Shown: positions 15,126-23,542 of the stretch, piece by piece
How the letters are laid out: each line of letters starts with the position of its first letter
Position numbering within the stretch: position 1 is the first letter of the stretch
DNA from: Gammaproteobacteria bacterium
GTDB taxonomy: Bacteria > Pseudomonadota > Gammaproteobacteria > JABDGN01
Reading direction: 5' to 3'
Length of the DNA: 35,325 nucleotides
Assembly: GCA_013285995.1 (NCBI GenBank)
Contig: JABDGN010000012.1
Coordinates: 1-35,325, forward strand
The notes under the pieces: generated by a model
Database searches by the model: none
Seen by the model: the letters and a program-made list of their open reading frames with translations, nothing else
What the model was told of the DNA's origin: nothing
Translations under genes and position numbers: made by a program

Positions 15126-16454
15126 TTAATGCGAAGAACGCGTCGTTAACAGTGCATCTTTCGTTGCCTGTAGATAGGCATAACCATGAAAAGCATCGGG
15201 TTCAAGATAAGCTCCCTCGCCCCATTCATTCCACGCATTAATAAACACAAAAGAGTCTTCGGGGGTACGATTGGCATAAGTATCATTAAGAATATCTATT
15301 AGCCAACGTTTATAAAGCTCGGGAGTCGCACCATGATAAATTAGACCTTCGTTATTGCGTCGCGCCGTATTATCCCACATCGGCATAATAGCCCGATACG
15401 TATTTTTACAAGGATCTAAGCAATATTTTTTATTTACCACGAGATCTTCATAACTAATAATTCTACCGCCAAATTTAGGTTGTATGAGAGGCATACTGCC
15501 GGTTATTTGTTTAGAGTAAGCATAAGTTGAACTGGGCTGAAATTCTGTTTGAGCATCAAATCCTAAAGCTAAAAGATTAAGAGCAGAATGATCATATTCT
15601 CTGACGCCTACAATATGGATATCCCACCCACCTTCTTGCTGGCAAATTTGTCGCCAATAATCAAGTACTTTTGCGCAATTAGGGATATTACTTGGTTTAT
15701 AAATAACGAGTACTGGCTTGCCATTCAATTTAATATATCTCTCATCAGCAAAATATTCCAGCACGGAAAATATAAAGGACTGATATGATTTCTCAGTAGC
15801 AGGTTGTTCAATAAGTATGCCGCTATTGCTTCCCCAAAAACGTTTTGACCATGACTCATTCGCCCAGCACAACATAAAAGGCATTTTCATTTGTTTATTT
15901 TTTAAAAAATTTTCCAGCGGTCCTGCTAATAATTTTTTTCCATCAAACCAATAATAATAGTAAGCAAATCCATAGATTCCATATTCTCTTGCTAACTCTA
16001 TCTGACGCTGCATCACTTGCTCAAGCCGCAAATCGTAATATCCTAGCTCGCCTGCCAAACGTGGCTGTAGATGCCCAAGATACTGCGGCACAGCCCGCGT
16101 GACATTATTCCACTCTGTCACGCCACGCCCCCACCACAAATCATTATAAGGCGTAGGATGAAATTGAGTTAAATAGTAAGCGATTAATTTTGCATCCTGA
16201 GGCTCTCTTTGAAAAGAAGATTTATTTTCATCATACGGAACATACTGCGGCGAACGCGGTAATTCAGGAATAGCAAGAATTTGCCTTATATAATTTTGTT
16301 TTAAGTCAGCCATGTTAGTCTGACGTTTTGCAAAAATTTTTGATAACAGAAAAACAGATCGCCTATAATAAAAACGAACTTTATCTTTGACTGCCTCAGA
16401 AACAGGAATGATGGAAAGCAGCCTTGCTAAACGTTTGCGAAAGTAATCTGTCAT
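15126..16454 (-). CDS. WbsX-like protein (glycoside hydrolase 99-like domain)
   Basis: 442 residues. After a basic N-terminal region of about 85 residues comes the WbsX domain: KLIAYYLTQFHPTPYNDLWWG, GVTEWNNVTRA, YGIYGFAYYYYWFDGKKLL, LCWANESW and near the end FVFINAWNEWGEGAYLEPD. Proteins with this domain occur in many O-antigen clusters and resemble GH99 endo-mannosidases; whether they transfer or cut sugars is unsettled. The conserved Trp/Glu-rich NEWGEG segment suggests a sugar-binding active site. No signal peptide is seen, so it acts in the cytosol. Its ATG overlaps the stop of the upstream acetyltransferase (TAATG), which indicates coupling. Confidence 0.85.
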   Translation of the reverse strand: MTDYFRKRLARLLSIIPVSEAVKDKVRFYYRRSVFLLSKIFAKRQTNMADLKQNYIRQILAIPELPRSPQYVPYDENKSSFQREPQDAKLIAYYLTQFHPTPYNDLWWGRGVTEWNNVTRAVPQYLGHLQPRLAGELGYYDLRLEQVMQRQIELAREYGIYGFAYYYYWFDGKKLLAGPLENFLKNKQMKMPFMLCWANESWSKRFWGSNSGILIEQPATEKSYQSFIFSVLEYFADERYIKLNGKPVLVIYKPSNIPNCAKVLDYWRQICQQEGGWDIHIVGVREYDHSALNLLALGFDAQTEFQPSSTYAYSKQITGSMPLIQPKFGGRIISYEDLVVNKKYCLDPCKNTYRAIMPMWDNTARRNNEGLIYHGATPELYKRWLIDILNDTYANRTPEDSFVFINAWNEWGEGAYLEPDAFHGYAYLQATKDALLTTRSSH

Positions 16455-17170
16455 TATTTTTGCTCCATGTCATCAAAAAGATTTAAATTTTTGTGACTCC
16501 ATATGCCGATGCTGGGATCAAATTGTTTAATTATTTTGGCTGGATTTCCTGCTACTATACAAGCCGCAGGCACTTTGGTACCCTTCTTAAGAAGAGTGCC
16601 AGCAGCAATAATACTGCCGCGACCAATATACACTCCCCCCATCACAATCACTCCATCCCCTAGAAAAACATTGTCTTCTACTACAACCTGACCCATATCA
16701 TTTAAAAGCCGTTTATTGGGAGGAGTCATCGGGTTATCAGCCTTCTCGCCAGTGTAAAGGCCATGATTATGATCCGTAATTAAAACTTTACTACCAACTA
16801 ATACACCATTCCCAATCGTAATCTTATTAATTGCTGCAATGTGTACACAATCACTTAAACTTACATTTTCGCCTATGGTAATTTGTGGGTTATAGTAGAT
16901 TGTGTTATGCTCAACCACTGCTTCCAACCATAAAAGATGACCAGCAGAAAAATTATTACCTAGCGTAATGTTCTTGGTACCGATAAGTCTGGCATGAAAC
17001 CCAAAATGGGCTTTCTTAATTCCAAACAGTTGTGCAAAAAAGAAATTTCGTAAGCGATACAATATAGCTCTATATAAACAACCGGGCAACATAAGTAATC
17101 GCTCATTTCTTAAAATGTCAGAAATACGATTAAATAGCGACGCAAATTTTCTTTTATTGTCTCTATTCAT
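16454..17170 (-). CDS. Acetyltransferase with left-handed beta-helix (CatB/NodL-like)
   Basis: 238 residues from the ATG at 17170, which overlaps the stop of the upstream GT2 gene as ATGA; a longer frame begins 60 bases earlier inside that gene. The C-terminal two thirds show hexapeptide repeats: ITLGNN, ITIGENVSLSD, ITIGNGVLVGSKV, then the catalytic ITDHNHG loop with the active His, VVVEDNVFLGDGVIVMGGVYIGRGSIIAAGTLL and the typical end VAGNPAKII. It probably O- or N-acetylates a residue of the O-unit with acetyl-CoA. It probably works as a trimer in the cytosol. The acceptor sugar is unknown. Confidence 0.9.
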   Translation of the reverse strand: MNRDNKRKFASLFNRISDILRNERLLMLPGCLYRAILYRLRNFFFAQLFGIKKAHFGFHARLIGTKNITLGNNFSAGHLLWLEAVVEHNTIYYNPQITIGENVSLSDCVHIAAINKITIGNGVLVGSKVLITDHNHGLYTGEKADNPMTPPNKRLLNDMGQVVVEDNVFLGDGVIVMGGVYIGRGSIIAAGTLLKKGTKVPAACIVAGNPAKIIKQFDPSIGIWSHKNLNLFDDMEQK

Positions 17171-18165
17171 AATAAAGCATTTCCCAATAGAGCGTTTATC
17201 TTTCTCATAACACGCACTAAAAAATACCACATTTTAGCCAAACTTTTATTTAACTTAAAGAGCGGATATAAAACTACCCAGAAATATAGGAATCCTCCTA
17301 AATATTTTTTTAAAAGATTATAAACTTCTTTTTCTTCTTTGAAAGAAGGAAGCGTCTCTCTAAAAAAAACGTATTGAGGAAAGAAAGTTAATATTGTTCC
17401 ATTCACAAAAAGCCGGGTAATTTTTGAGCGCGCACCAAATTCTGCAGCGGTAATTTCATAGAAATTTTTTCCAAAGACTTCAAAAAGTTTATATCCTCCC
17501 GTGTTATCCGTTTTGGATATAATGAGAGGCGTCTTAATATATAAAAATTTTTCTGATTTTTTTAAAATTTTATAATAAATACCTAGCTGTATTAGACTTG
17601 TGCCAGCATATTCTTTTAATGATTGCGTGTCAGGATAGTGTTTCAGCAGTTCCATTTTGTTAACGATATTAGCGCTAACAAAGGTAATAAATATATTAAC
17701 ATAACGCACAAATTTTTCTGGATTACACTCTATAACTTTAATAGTTTCAGTTGGTTTTAGGTCAAGAGGAAAATCTTTTTGATATGGAATAGCTTTTATA
17801 TGAACTATGCCATACAACTCCAACGACAGGATCTCCATAATAAAACGCAGAGCATCCGGACATAACGCATCATCATCACCTATTACCCAAGCATATTTTC
17901 CTGCAGCTTCTGAAAAACATTGTGCAATATTTTTGTCAGGGCCTAAGTTGCTTGCATTACACAAATAGCGAATCGGCAAATGCTTATCATCTACATATTT
18001 ATCAACTATCTGACGAGTATTGTCGGAAGATGCGTTATCTGAAACCAGCAACTCTATTTGTTCACGATGAGGTTCAAACTGTACTAAAATAGAGTTTAAT
18101 AAAATATCTAAATATTTAGCACGATTATAAGTTGGAATGCAAATTGATAAAAGAAAATTAGACAT
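17167..18165 (-). CDS. Glycosyltransferase, GT2 family, abequosyltransferase-like
   Basis: 332 residues with a GT-A fold. The N-terminal LSICIPTYNRAKYLDILLNSIL and LLVSDNASSDNTRQIV are the UDP/CDP-binding part, NLGPDKNIAQCF follows, and the metal-binding motif is GDDD in YAWVIGDDDAL (about residues 93-103). This pattern resembles RfbV-type abequosyl or related dideoxyhexosyl transferases, which fits the CDP-dideoxyhexose genes upstream; that substrate is an inference. The start overlaps the flippase gene by 8 bases and the end overlaps the acetyltransferase as ATGA. Confidence 0.88.
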   Translation of the reverse strand: MSNFLLSICIPTYNRAKYLDILLNSILVQFEPHREQIELLVSDNASSDNTRQIVDKYVDDKHLPIRYLCNASNLGPDKNIAQCFSEAAGKYAWVIGDDDALCPDALRFIMEILSLELYGIVHIKAIPYQKDFPLDLKPTETIKVIECNPEKFVRYVNIFITFVSANIVNKMELLKHYPDTQSLKEYAGTSLIQLGIYYKILKKSEKFLYIKTPLIISKTDNTGGYKLFEVFGKNFYEITAAEFGARSKITRLFVNGTILTFFPQYVFFRETLPSFKEEKEVYNLLKKYLGGFLYFWVVLYPLFKLNKSLAKMWYFLVRVMRKINALLGNALL

Positions 18166-19474
18166 GCTTTAAAAACCCGAGATTTCGATAATGTGCGCTT
18201 GGTATTATCCAAAGTGGGAGCACTACAAAGGAAAGAATTAAAGCGCTCATCACCCCTATTAAACCAAACTTGGCTAAATAAATCATAGCAGGTATCGCAA
18301 CAATTGCCTGCAGCGGCGTTAGCCAGATGAATAATCGCATTTGATTACGGGCTTGCAAAGCGGTTGTATAAGTATCAATAAAGACGCGCAAACAACCGTA
18401 AAATCCAAAAGATAATAAAAGCATAATAGACAAAGCAATAGCTTGATGTACCCTGAATATTTCAGTAATAAAATTTCTTAACAGCACTAAACATAAGGTT
18501 GCAAACAACATATAAATAATTCCACCTATAATGCTTCTTTTTAGTTCGCGTTCGGCAATCATATAATTTTGCACTGTTCTTCGCGCATAATGTTCTGCCA
18601 ACACCGGCCATAATGCCGAGAGAACCGCTGCATAGATAAACAACATCATCATGAAAATCTTGTTAACAATATTATAGGCTATGATGTCTTGTGCTGAAAG
18701 CAATTTTACTATCACCAAATAATCAATGGCTAATACCCCGTTTGCACTAAAAGCTACCAACCAAAATTTCATGGCCCTTAGCATTAATTGTTTATAAAAT
18801 ACAGTGTTCCAGTTGAAATTTTGGAGTTTGGCATCACTTATTTTGAAAGCATGAACCATCATTACCATGCTTGACAAAAATAAAGGAATAATCCAGTAAT
18901 ACAATGCTTTTGAAAGATCTAATGAGACGTGAAAAAAATGGATTATACACATTAGAATTAAGAGAATAATATAACCCATTAGCTGATAAGCGTATCCCCA
19001 AAATCCTTTGTGATATGCAAACAATACTTTATTGCCAATAAGAAAAACAAAATTAGTGCAATATAAAAACAAAATGATATCGAAATTTTCTACAGTTAAA
19101 TTATTTGGCAAATGACTAAATAACCAAGTTTTTAACGTGCCCCCTAGCAAAGCAATTAAAATTGCTATCCCAAAAATCAATAAAACAAGCAAGGGGATAA
19201 CGGCTGTAATTAAAGCGGCAGATTTTTTTTCTTGCACGCGATATTCAGAAATAAAGTTTTGCAAAGCTGTTCCAATACCAAGGTCCAACAAGCTATACCA
19301 CGCCACTAACCCTGTAATCACTGTAAAAACCGCAAAATCATGCAGACCTAATTTTTGATAAAAGACAGGAATAGAAACCAGCTGGACAAGACCTATCAGA
19401 ATCCTTGATAACCAACCAGTTGCGGCAATCCACAAGTGAGAAGGGATTTTCCAGCTATGAAGTTTAATAAACAT
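18158..19474 (-). CDS. wzx: O-antigen flippase (Wzx-like, MATE/MOP superfamily)
   Basis: 438 residues, almost all in 12 or so hydrophobic helices. An amphipathic N-terminus (WLSRILIGLVQLVSIPVFYQKLG) and the early YSLLDLGIGTALQNFISEY segment are typical of polysaccharide transporters of the RfbX/Wzx group. It moves the undecaprenyl-linked O-unit across the inner membrane. It lies between the sugar-nucleotide genes and the transferases. Sequence identity among Wzx proteins is low, so the call rests on topology, the N-terminal pattern and context. A Wzy polymerase, its usual partner, is not found in the window. Confidence 0.85.
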   Translation of the reverse strand: MFIKLHSWKIPSHLWIAATGWLSRILIGLVQLVSIPVFYQKLGLHDFAVFTVITGLVAWYSLLDLGIGTALQNFISEYRVQEKKSAALITAVIPLLVLLIFGIAILIALLGGTLKTWLFSHLPNNLTVENFDIILFLYCTNFVFLIGNKVLFAYHKGFWGYAYQLMGYIILLILMCIIHFFHVSLDLSKALYYWIIPLFLSSMVMMVHAFKISDAKLQNFNWNTVFYKQLMLRAMKFWLVAFSANGVLAIDYLVIVKLLSAQDIIAYNIVNKIFMMMLFIYAAVLSALWPVLAEHYARRTVQNYMIAERELKRSIIGGIIYMLFATLCLVLLRNFITEIFRVHQAIALSIMLLLSFGFYGCLRVFIDTYTTALQARNQMRLFIWLTPLQAIVAIPAMIYLAKFGLIGVMSALILSFVVLPLWIIPSAHYRNLGFLKHV

Positions 19475-19488
19475 AGAATAATTAAAGT

Positions 19489-20541
19489 TTAGAGAAAACT
19501 TAATAGTGTTTTCCGAAATCCATGGTAAATATCATAATGAGGCGCCCATCCCAAGGCTCTTAATTTGGCAGTCTCAGGCACGCTCATGCTAACAACACTC
19601 TGTAAATAATTTTTTGAAATATTATTTTCTTGTTGAATAACTTGTAATTTTTTTTCAGGGAAAATTGTTGTCAATAGATAGGCTAATTCTGCAATCGAAA
19701 CAGCTGCCTCATCATTGCCGACATTATAAGCATTAGCCACCTCTCCTTTTAAAAGCACCGTAAAAAAACCAATCGTCGCATCTACTAAATAGCAAAAGGC
19801 ACGAATTGCGGAACCATCACTTTTCATAGTGATATGCCGATTATTTACAATATCAGCAACAAAATCCGCAAATACTCGCCCATCATCTAGCTGCATACCA
19901 GGCCCGTAGGTATGGAAAGGTCTGACTACTTTTATAGGTACTTTAAATTGATGAAACCACGAGACACATATATTTTCGCCCATTCGCTTGCTTTCAGCAT
20001 AACAGGCTCGCACAGCCATAGGATCAACATAACCATACGTTACCTCACTTGCTTTTTCGGTACCTAATGGTAATTGCCCATATACTTCGCTGCTACTAAA
20101 ATACAAAAAACATTCAACAGCATTACGCTGAGCAAGCTCTAATAAAGAATATGTTCCAAGTACATTGGCGGAAAGTGTACCCACTGGATCAGTGCCATAA
20201 AATTTAGGACTGGCTTGGCTCGCCGCATGAATAATAAAATCTATTCTTTCAGTTATTGCTTCTAAAGATTGGGTAATATCACTTAGAATTAACTTGAAAT
20301 CTTGTCTTCGCAAGTAATCTGCAAACCTCGCTTCTGCTTTTTCTTTATTTCTAACGACCGCAATTACCTTGGCGGGCTTTTCAAGTTTACCACTCTCATT
20401 TAGCTGCAAAAGTGTATGTACTAAATAACTTGGTAAGAAACCTGCCGCTCCAGAAATTAAAACCGTCTTACCTGAAAAATTCTGCCAAGGTACATTTGCT
20501 GAAATAATTTCATTAATATCCTCTGCAATAATTTTATTCAT
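19489..20541 (-). CDS. NAD-dependent epimerase/dehydratase (extended SDR) of the CDP-sugar cassette
   Basis: 350 residues from the ATG at 20541, which has GGAGAG upstream; a longer frame would start inside the transketolase gene. The Rossmann motif reads GAAGFLPSYL, with Pro-Ser where most SDRs have the third Gly. Catalytic residues are SSSEVYG and YAESK (YxxxK). NVGNDEAAVSI near the C-terminus is typical of nucleotide-sugar SDRs. It probably reduces or epimerises the 4-keto or branched product made by the preceding enzymes. It is tightly linked to the two transketolase halves (19-base gap). It could also be a decarboxylase- or dehydratase-type SDR. Confidence 0.85.
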   Translation of the reverse strand: MNKIIAEDINEIISANVPWQNFSGKTVLISGAAGFLPSYLVHTLLQLNESGKLEKPAKVIAVVRNKEKAEARFADYLRRQDFKLILSDITQSLEAITERIDFIIHAASQASPKFYGTDPVGTLSANVLGTYSLLELAQRNAVECFLYFSSSEVYGQLPLGTEKASEVTYGYVDPMAVRACYAESKRMGENICVSWFHQFKVPIKVVRPFHTYGPGMQLDDGRVFADFVADIVNNRHITMKSDGSAIRAFCYLVDATIGFFTVLLKGEVANAYNVGNDEAAVSIAELAYLLTTIFPEKKLQVIQQENNISKNYLQSVVSMSVPETAKLRALGWAPHYDIYHGFRKTLLSFL

Positions 20542-20560
20542 TTTATATAGCTCTCCAATT

Positions 20561-21490
20561 TTATTTTCTATGCCAGGCTTGAAGAGTTTTATGCATAATT
20601 GCCTCAGCATCCATTGAATACTTATGGCGTAAAAATTGCTGATCCCCGACTATTGCTGAGAAAGTATTATTAAGCCCAATACGATGAAAAAATTTTAATG
20701 GTAAAGAACTTTCTAAACAAATTTCCGCAACTGCGCTTCCCAAACCACCGTCAATCATATGTTCTTCTACCGTAACAATCGCTTGAGTTTGTTTCGCACA
20801 AAAAATAATCTCTGCAGTATCTAATGGTTTAATAGTATGCATACTAATAACCCGCGCCTGAATCTGATGTTCTGCCAACATGTCTGCTGCGCGTAATGCG
20901 TCTGCAACAATGCTACCGCATGCAATAATGGCTACGTCCTTGCCTTCTCGCAAACACCTGGCTTTACCAAGTTCAAATACTTCATTTTCGCGCTTGGGAA
21001 TTGTGGGAGCAAGGCTTTTTTCCAAACGCAAGTACCCAACCCCATCCGTCTGTGCTAACGCCGAAGTTGCTTGTCCTGCTTCCCATGCATCGCTGGGTGC
21101 CACAATAGTAATATCGGGTAAAACACGTAAAATCCCTAAATCTTCAGTTGCGTGATGAGACATGCCATGCGTACCATAGCTAAACCCGCCTCCTGATGCC
21201 ACCATATTAATGTTAAGACCGTGATAGCATGCATCATTTCTAATTTGCTCTAGACAGCGAAAGGTTGCGAAATTTGCAATAGAGTAGGTAAATATTGTAT
21301 GGCCTTCCATCGCCAAACCTGAAGCTACCCCCATCATATTTTGTTCAGCAACTCCCATGTTTAAATATTGCTTAGGAAATTGCTCTATGAACTTTTCAAA
21401 TACTCCAAACCCCAAGTCGCCTGTTAACAACATTAATTTCGGATTATCTTCCGCGAGCTTGATTAAGGATTGTAAAAAGGCATCTCTCAT
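20561..21490 (-). CDS. Transketolase-like protein, C-terminal subunit (pyrimidine-binding and C-terminal domains)
   Basis: 309 residues corresponding to the second half of a transketolase. Residues 1-165 are the Pyr domain with the ThDP-activating Glu in GVAEQNMMGVASGLA (Glu49) and the segment YSIANFATFRCLEQIRND. SHHATEDLGILRVLPDITIVAPSD follows, then a C-terminal domain (VITVEEHMIDGGLGSAVAE). It starts by an ATGA overlap with the N-terminal subunit, so the two are surely made together and probably form one alpha2beta2 enzyme. Split transketolases occur beside rfbH-like genes in polysaccharide clusters, where a two-carbon transfer to a keto-sugar is plausible. A housekeeping role is less likely here. 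Confidence 0.9.
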   Translation of the reverse strand: MRDAFLQSLIKLAEDNPKLMLLTGDLGFGVFEKFIEQFPKQYLNMGVAEQNMMGVASGLAMEGHTIFTYSIANFATFRCLEQIRNDACYHGLNINMVASGGGFSYGTHGMSHHATEDLGILRVLPDITIVAPSDAWEAGQATSALAQTDGVGYLRLEKSLAPTIPKRENEVFELGKARCLREGKDVAIIACGSIVADALRAADMLAEHQIQARVISMHTIKPLDTAEIIFCAKQTQAIVTVEEHMIDGGLGSAVAEICLESSLPLKFFHRIGLNNTFSAIVGDQQFLRHKYSMDAEAIMHKTLQAWHRK

Positions 21491-22299
21491 GGCAGGGCAT
21501 CCAATTCTTTAAGAGCATTGTTATAATCCTCGCCTTGCGGACTACGATAATGCCATACAACTTTGTTTTCCATAAAAGAAATACCTTTCCCTTTCGTAGT
21601 ATGCGCTAACACACAATGAGGTCGATTTTTATCAACATATTTTAGCGCATCAGTTAATTGCTGATGGTCATGTCCATCTACCTCCGTGACATACCAACCA
21701 AAACTACGCCACTTATCTGCAAATGGTTCTAGTGCTAAGGTCTCTTCAACTGAAGTTATGCTTTGTAATTTATTGTAGTCAACAACTGCAGTTAAATTAT
21801 TTAGGCGATGGTGGTTGGCAAATAAAATAGCTTCCCAATTGGAGCCTTCGTCACATTCCCCATCACTCATCACAACATACACGTGGTGAGATTGTTCAGC
21901 AAGTTTAGCAGCGTATGCCATACCAGCACCAACAGATAATCCATGCCCTAGTGAGCCGGTTGAAAATTCCACACCCGCAATTCCTTTATGCGAAACATGG
22001 CCGCTTAAAAGAGAACCATTCTGACAATGTTCAGCTAATTTCTCCGTAGGGAAAAAACCTACTTCCGCTAATACGGCATACACTACGGCACCAGCATGGC
22101 CTTTACTTAAAATAAAGCGATCCCGCGCTAACCATTTTGGTTCGGTCACTTTATATCGCATCACACTGCCATACAATACAGCCATAATATCTGCAATCGA
22201 AAGCCCTGAAGCCACGTGCGAGCCATTGCCTGCATGCGTCATATTAATAATATGCCTGCGAATAGTTTTTGCTAATTGTTTAGTGTTTATTTCAGGCAT
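21487..22299 (-). CDS. Transketolase-like protein, N-terminal subunit (diphosphate-binding domain)
   Basis: 270 residues from the ATG at 22299 (MPEINTKQL). It overlaps the rfbH-like gene by 8 bases; the longer frame would run deeper into that gene. It is the PP domain of a transketolase: GNGSHVASGLSIADIMAVLY, SKGHAGAVVYA, GSLGHGLSVGAGMAYA and the ThDP-Mg motif SDGECDEGSNWEA...VVDYNK (GDG altered to SDG). HTTKGKG is also present. It needs the next gene for a full active site, which forms between Pyr and PP domains. Confidence 0.92.
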   Translation of the reverse strand: MPEINTKQLAKTIRRHIINMTHAGNGSHVASGLSIADIMAVLYGSVMRYKVTEPKWLARDRFILSKGHAGAVVYAVLAEVGFFPTEKLAEHCQNGSLLSGHVSHKGIAGVEFSTGSLGHGLSVGAGMAYAAKLAEQSHHVYVVMSDGECDEGSNWEAILFANHHRLNNLTAVVDYNKLQSITSVEETLALEPFADKWRSFGWYVTEVDGHDHQQLTDALKYVDKNRPHCVLAHTTKGKGISFMENKVVWHYRSPQGEDYNNALKELDALP

Positions 22300-23500
22300 G
22301 TTGCTCCGCAAACAACTTAAATGATTCATGCACATGTGCCAGCATTTCATCCGTTAGACCATGGTGACAAGCCAATAAAATACCACCCCGCATCACCTGA
22401 TCGGCGTTGGGGTAACCCGCTCCATTCGAAACATGCTGAATATTTTTAAAGCCCGGTTGGCGCAGAATATTGCCGGTAAAAACCGTACGGGTTTGAATAT
22501 TGCGTTTTTCTAAAAAGATTTGTAAATCGGTACGGGTAAACGGTGCGTCATCTTTTACAATCATTGGAAACGCCAACCAGCCGGTACGAGAATTTTTGAG
22601 CTGATTGGGCAACATAAACCAATTCTTATACTGCACAAAAAATTCATACTGTTTATTAAACCAATCAATGCGCGCGTCAATATTTTTTTGCAAATTATCC
22701 AGCTGCACCAAACCAAAAGCTGCGCCCATTTCGGAGGGCTCTACATTATAACCCAAGGCTTCGAAAATAAATTTAGCATCATAGCGCATACCTTCCACTG
22801 CCACGTTAAAGCGGTTTTCAATCGCTTCCGATTCAATAAATAAAGAAGAACTACGGCCCCAGCTGCGCAGCAATTTGGCGCGATTAGCGAGCGTGTCGGT
22901 ATTCACGCATAACATGCCACCATTACCCGCGCAATTAATCACGTGCGAACCATAAAAACTGGTGGTAGATATGTCAACAAACCGCCCCGCGGCTTGGCCA
23001 TCAATCGTCGCTCCTAAAGTGTCGGCAGAATCTTCCACCAAAAGTAAATTATATTTTTTGCCGAGTTCATGAATTTTGTGCCAGTTGGGTAAATTCCCTA
23101 ATAAATTCGGGATTAACATCGCTTTGGTATTTTTAGTAATCAAAGGCTCGATTTGCTCGGCATCAATATTGAAAGTATCGGGTTCTACATCGACAAACGC
23201 AGGAATCAGGCCATTTTTAACTAAGGGAGCTACCGTAGTGGAAAACGTTAATACGGGAGTAATAACTTCTGAGCCTTTGGGTAAATCTAAAATTTCCACC
23301 GCCAAATAATTGGCAGAAGAACCCGAATTGACCATAATGCCGTGTTGCTTAGCAAATAATTTTGCCACCCGCGCTTCCATTTCCCGCACGTGCTTGCCCA
23401 TCTGTGTAGAGGTATCCAACACATGCATTACGGCTTTTTTTTCGGCTTCGCCCCATACGGCTTTGCCATACGGAACATGAATGAAATTATCGTTTGACAA
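22292..23500 (-). CDS. rfbH: RfbH/DegT-family PLP enzyme (sugar 3-dehydrase type), cysteine-poor
   Basis: 402 residues from a TTG at 23500, chosen because GAGGAG lies seven bases upstream. A fold-type I PLP protein of the DegT/DnrJ/EryC1/StrS family. The position of the usual PLP-lysine is His (SFYGSH, about residue 191 in the 407-residue frame), as in RfbH (DdhC) and ColD dehydrases, so it is expected to remove the 3-hydroxyl of a 4-keto-6-deoxyhexose rather than transaminate. The [2Fe-2S] cysteines of RfbH are not seen: the segment after RSWGR reads SSSLFIESEAIENRF, where RfbH has three Cys. It therefore may act like ColD without a reductase. It stands between rfbG and the transketolase pair, so a CDP-sugar substrate is likely. 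Confidence 0.85.
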   Translation of the reverse strand: MSNDNFIHVPYGKAVWGEAEKKAVMHVLDTSTQMGKHVREMEARVAKLFAKQHGIMVNSGSSANYLAVEILDLPKGSEVITPVLTFSTTVAPLVKNGLIPAFVDVEPDTFNIDAEQIEPLITKNTKAMLIPNLLGNLPNWHKIHELGKKYNLLLVEDSADTLGATIDGQAAGRFVDISTTSFYGSHVINCAGNGGMLCVNTDTLANRAKLLRSWGRSSSLFIESEAIENRFNVAVEGMRYDAKFIFEALGYNVEPSEMGAAFGLVQLDNLQKNIDARIDWFNKQYEFFVQYKNWFMLPNQLKNSRTGWLAFPMIVKDDAPFTRTDLQIFLEKRNIQTRTVFTGNILRQPGFKNIQHVSNGAGYPNADQVMRGGILLACHHGLTDEMLAHVHESFKLFAEQHA

Positions 23501-23542
23501 AAGAGAGCTCCTCAAATAAAAATTGTCGAATTTTATCAGCTG

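Noticed and set aside
17171..17230. Upstream 20-codon extension of the acetyltransferase
   Set aside because: It lies inside the GT2 gene; the ATG at 17170 overlaps the GT2 stop as ATGA, the pattern used throughout the cluster.
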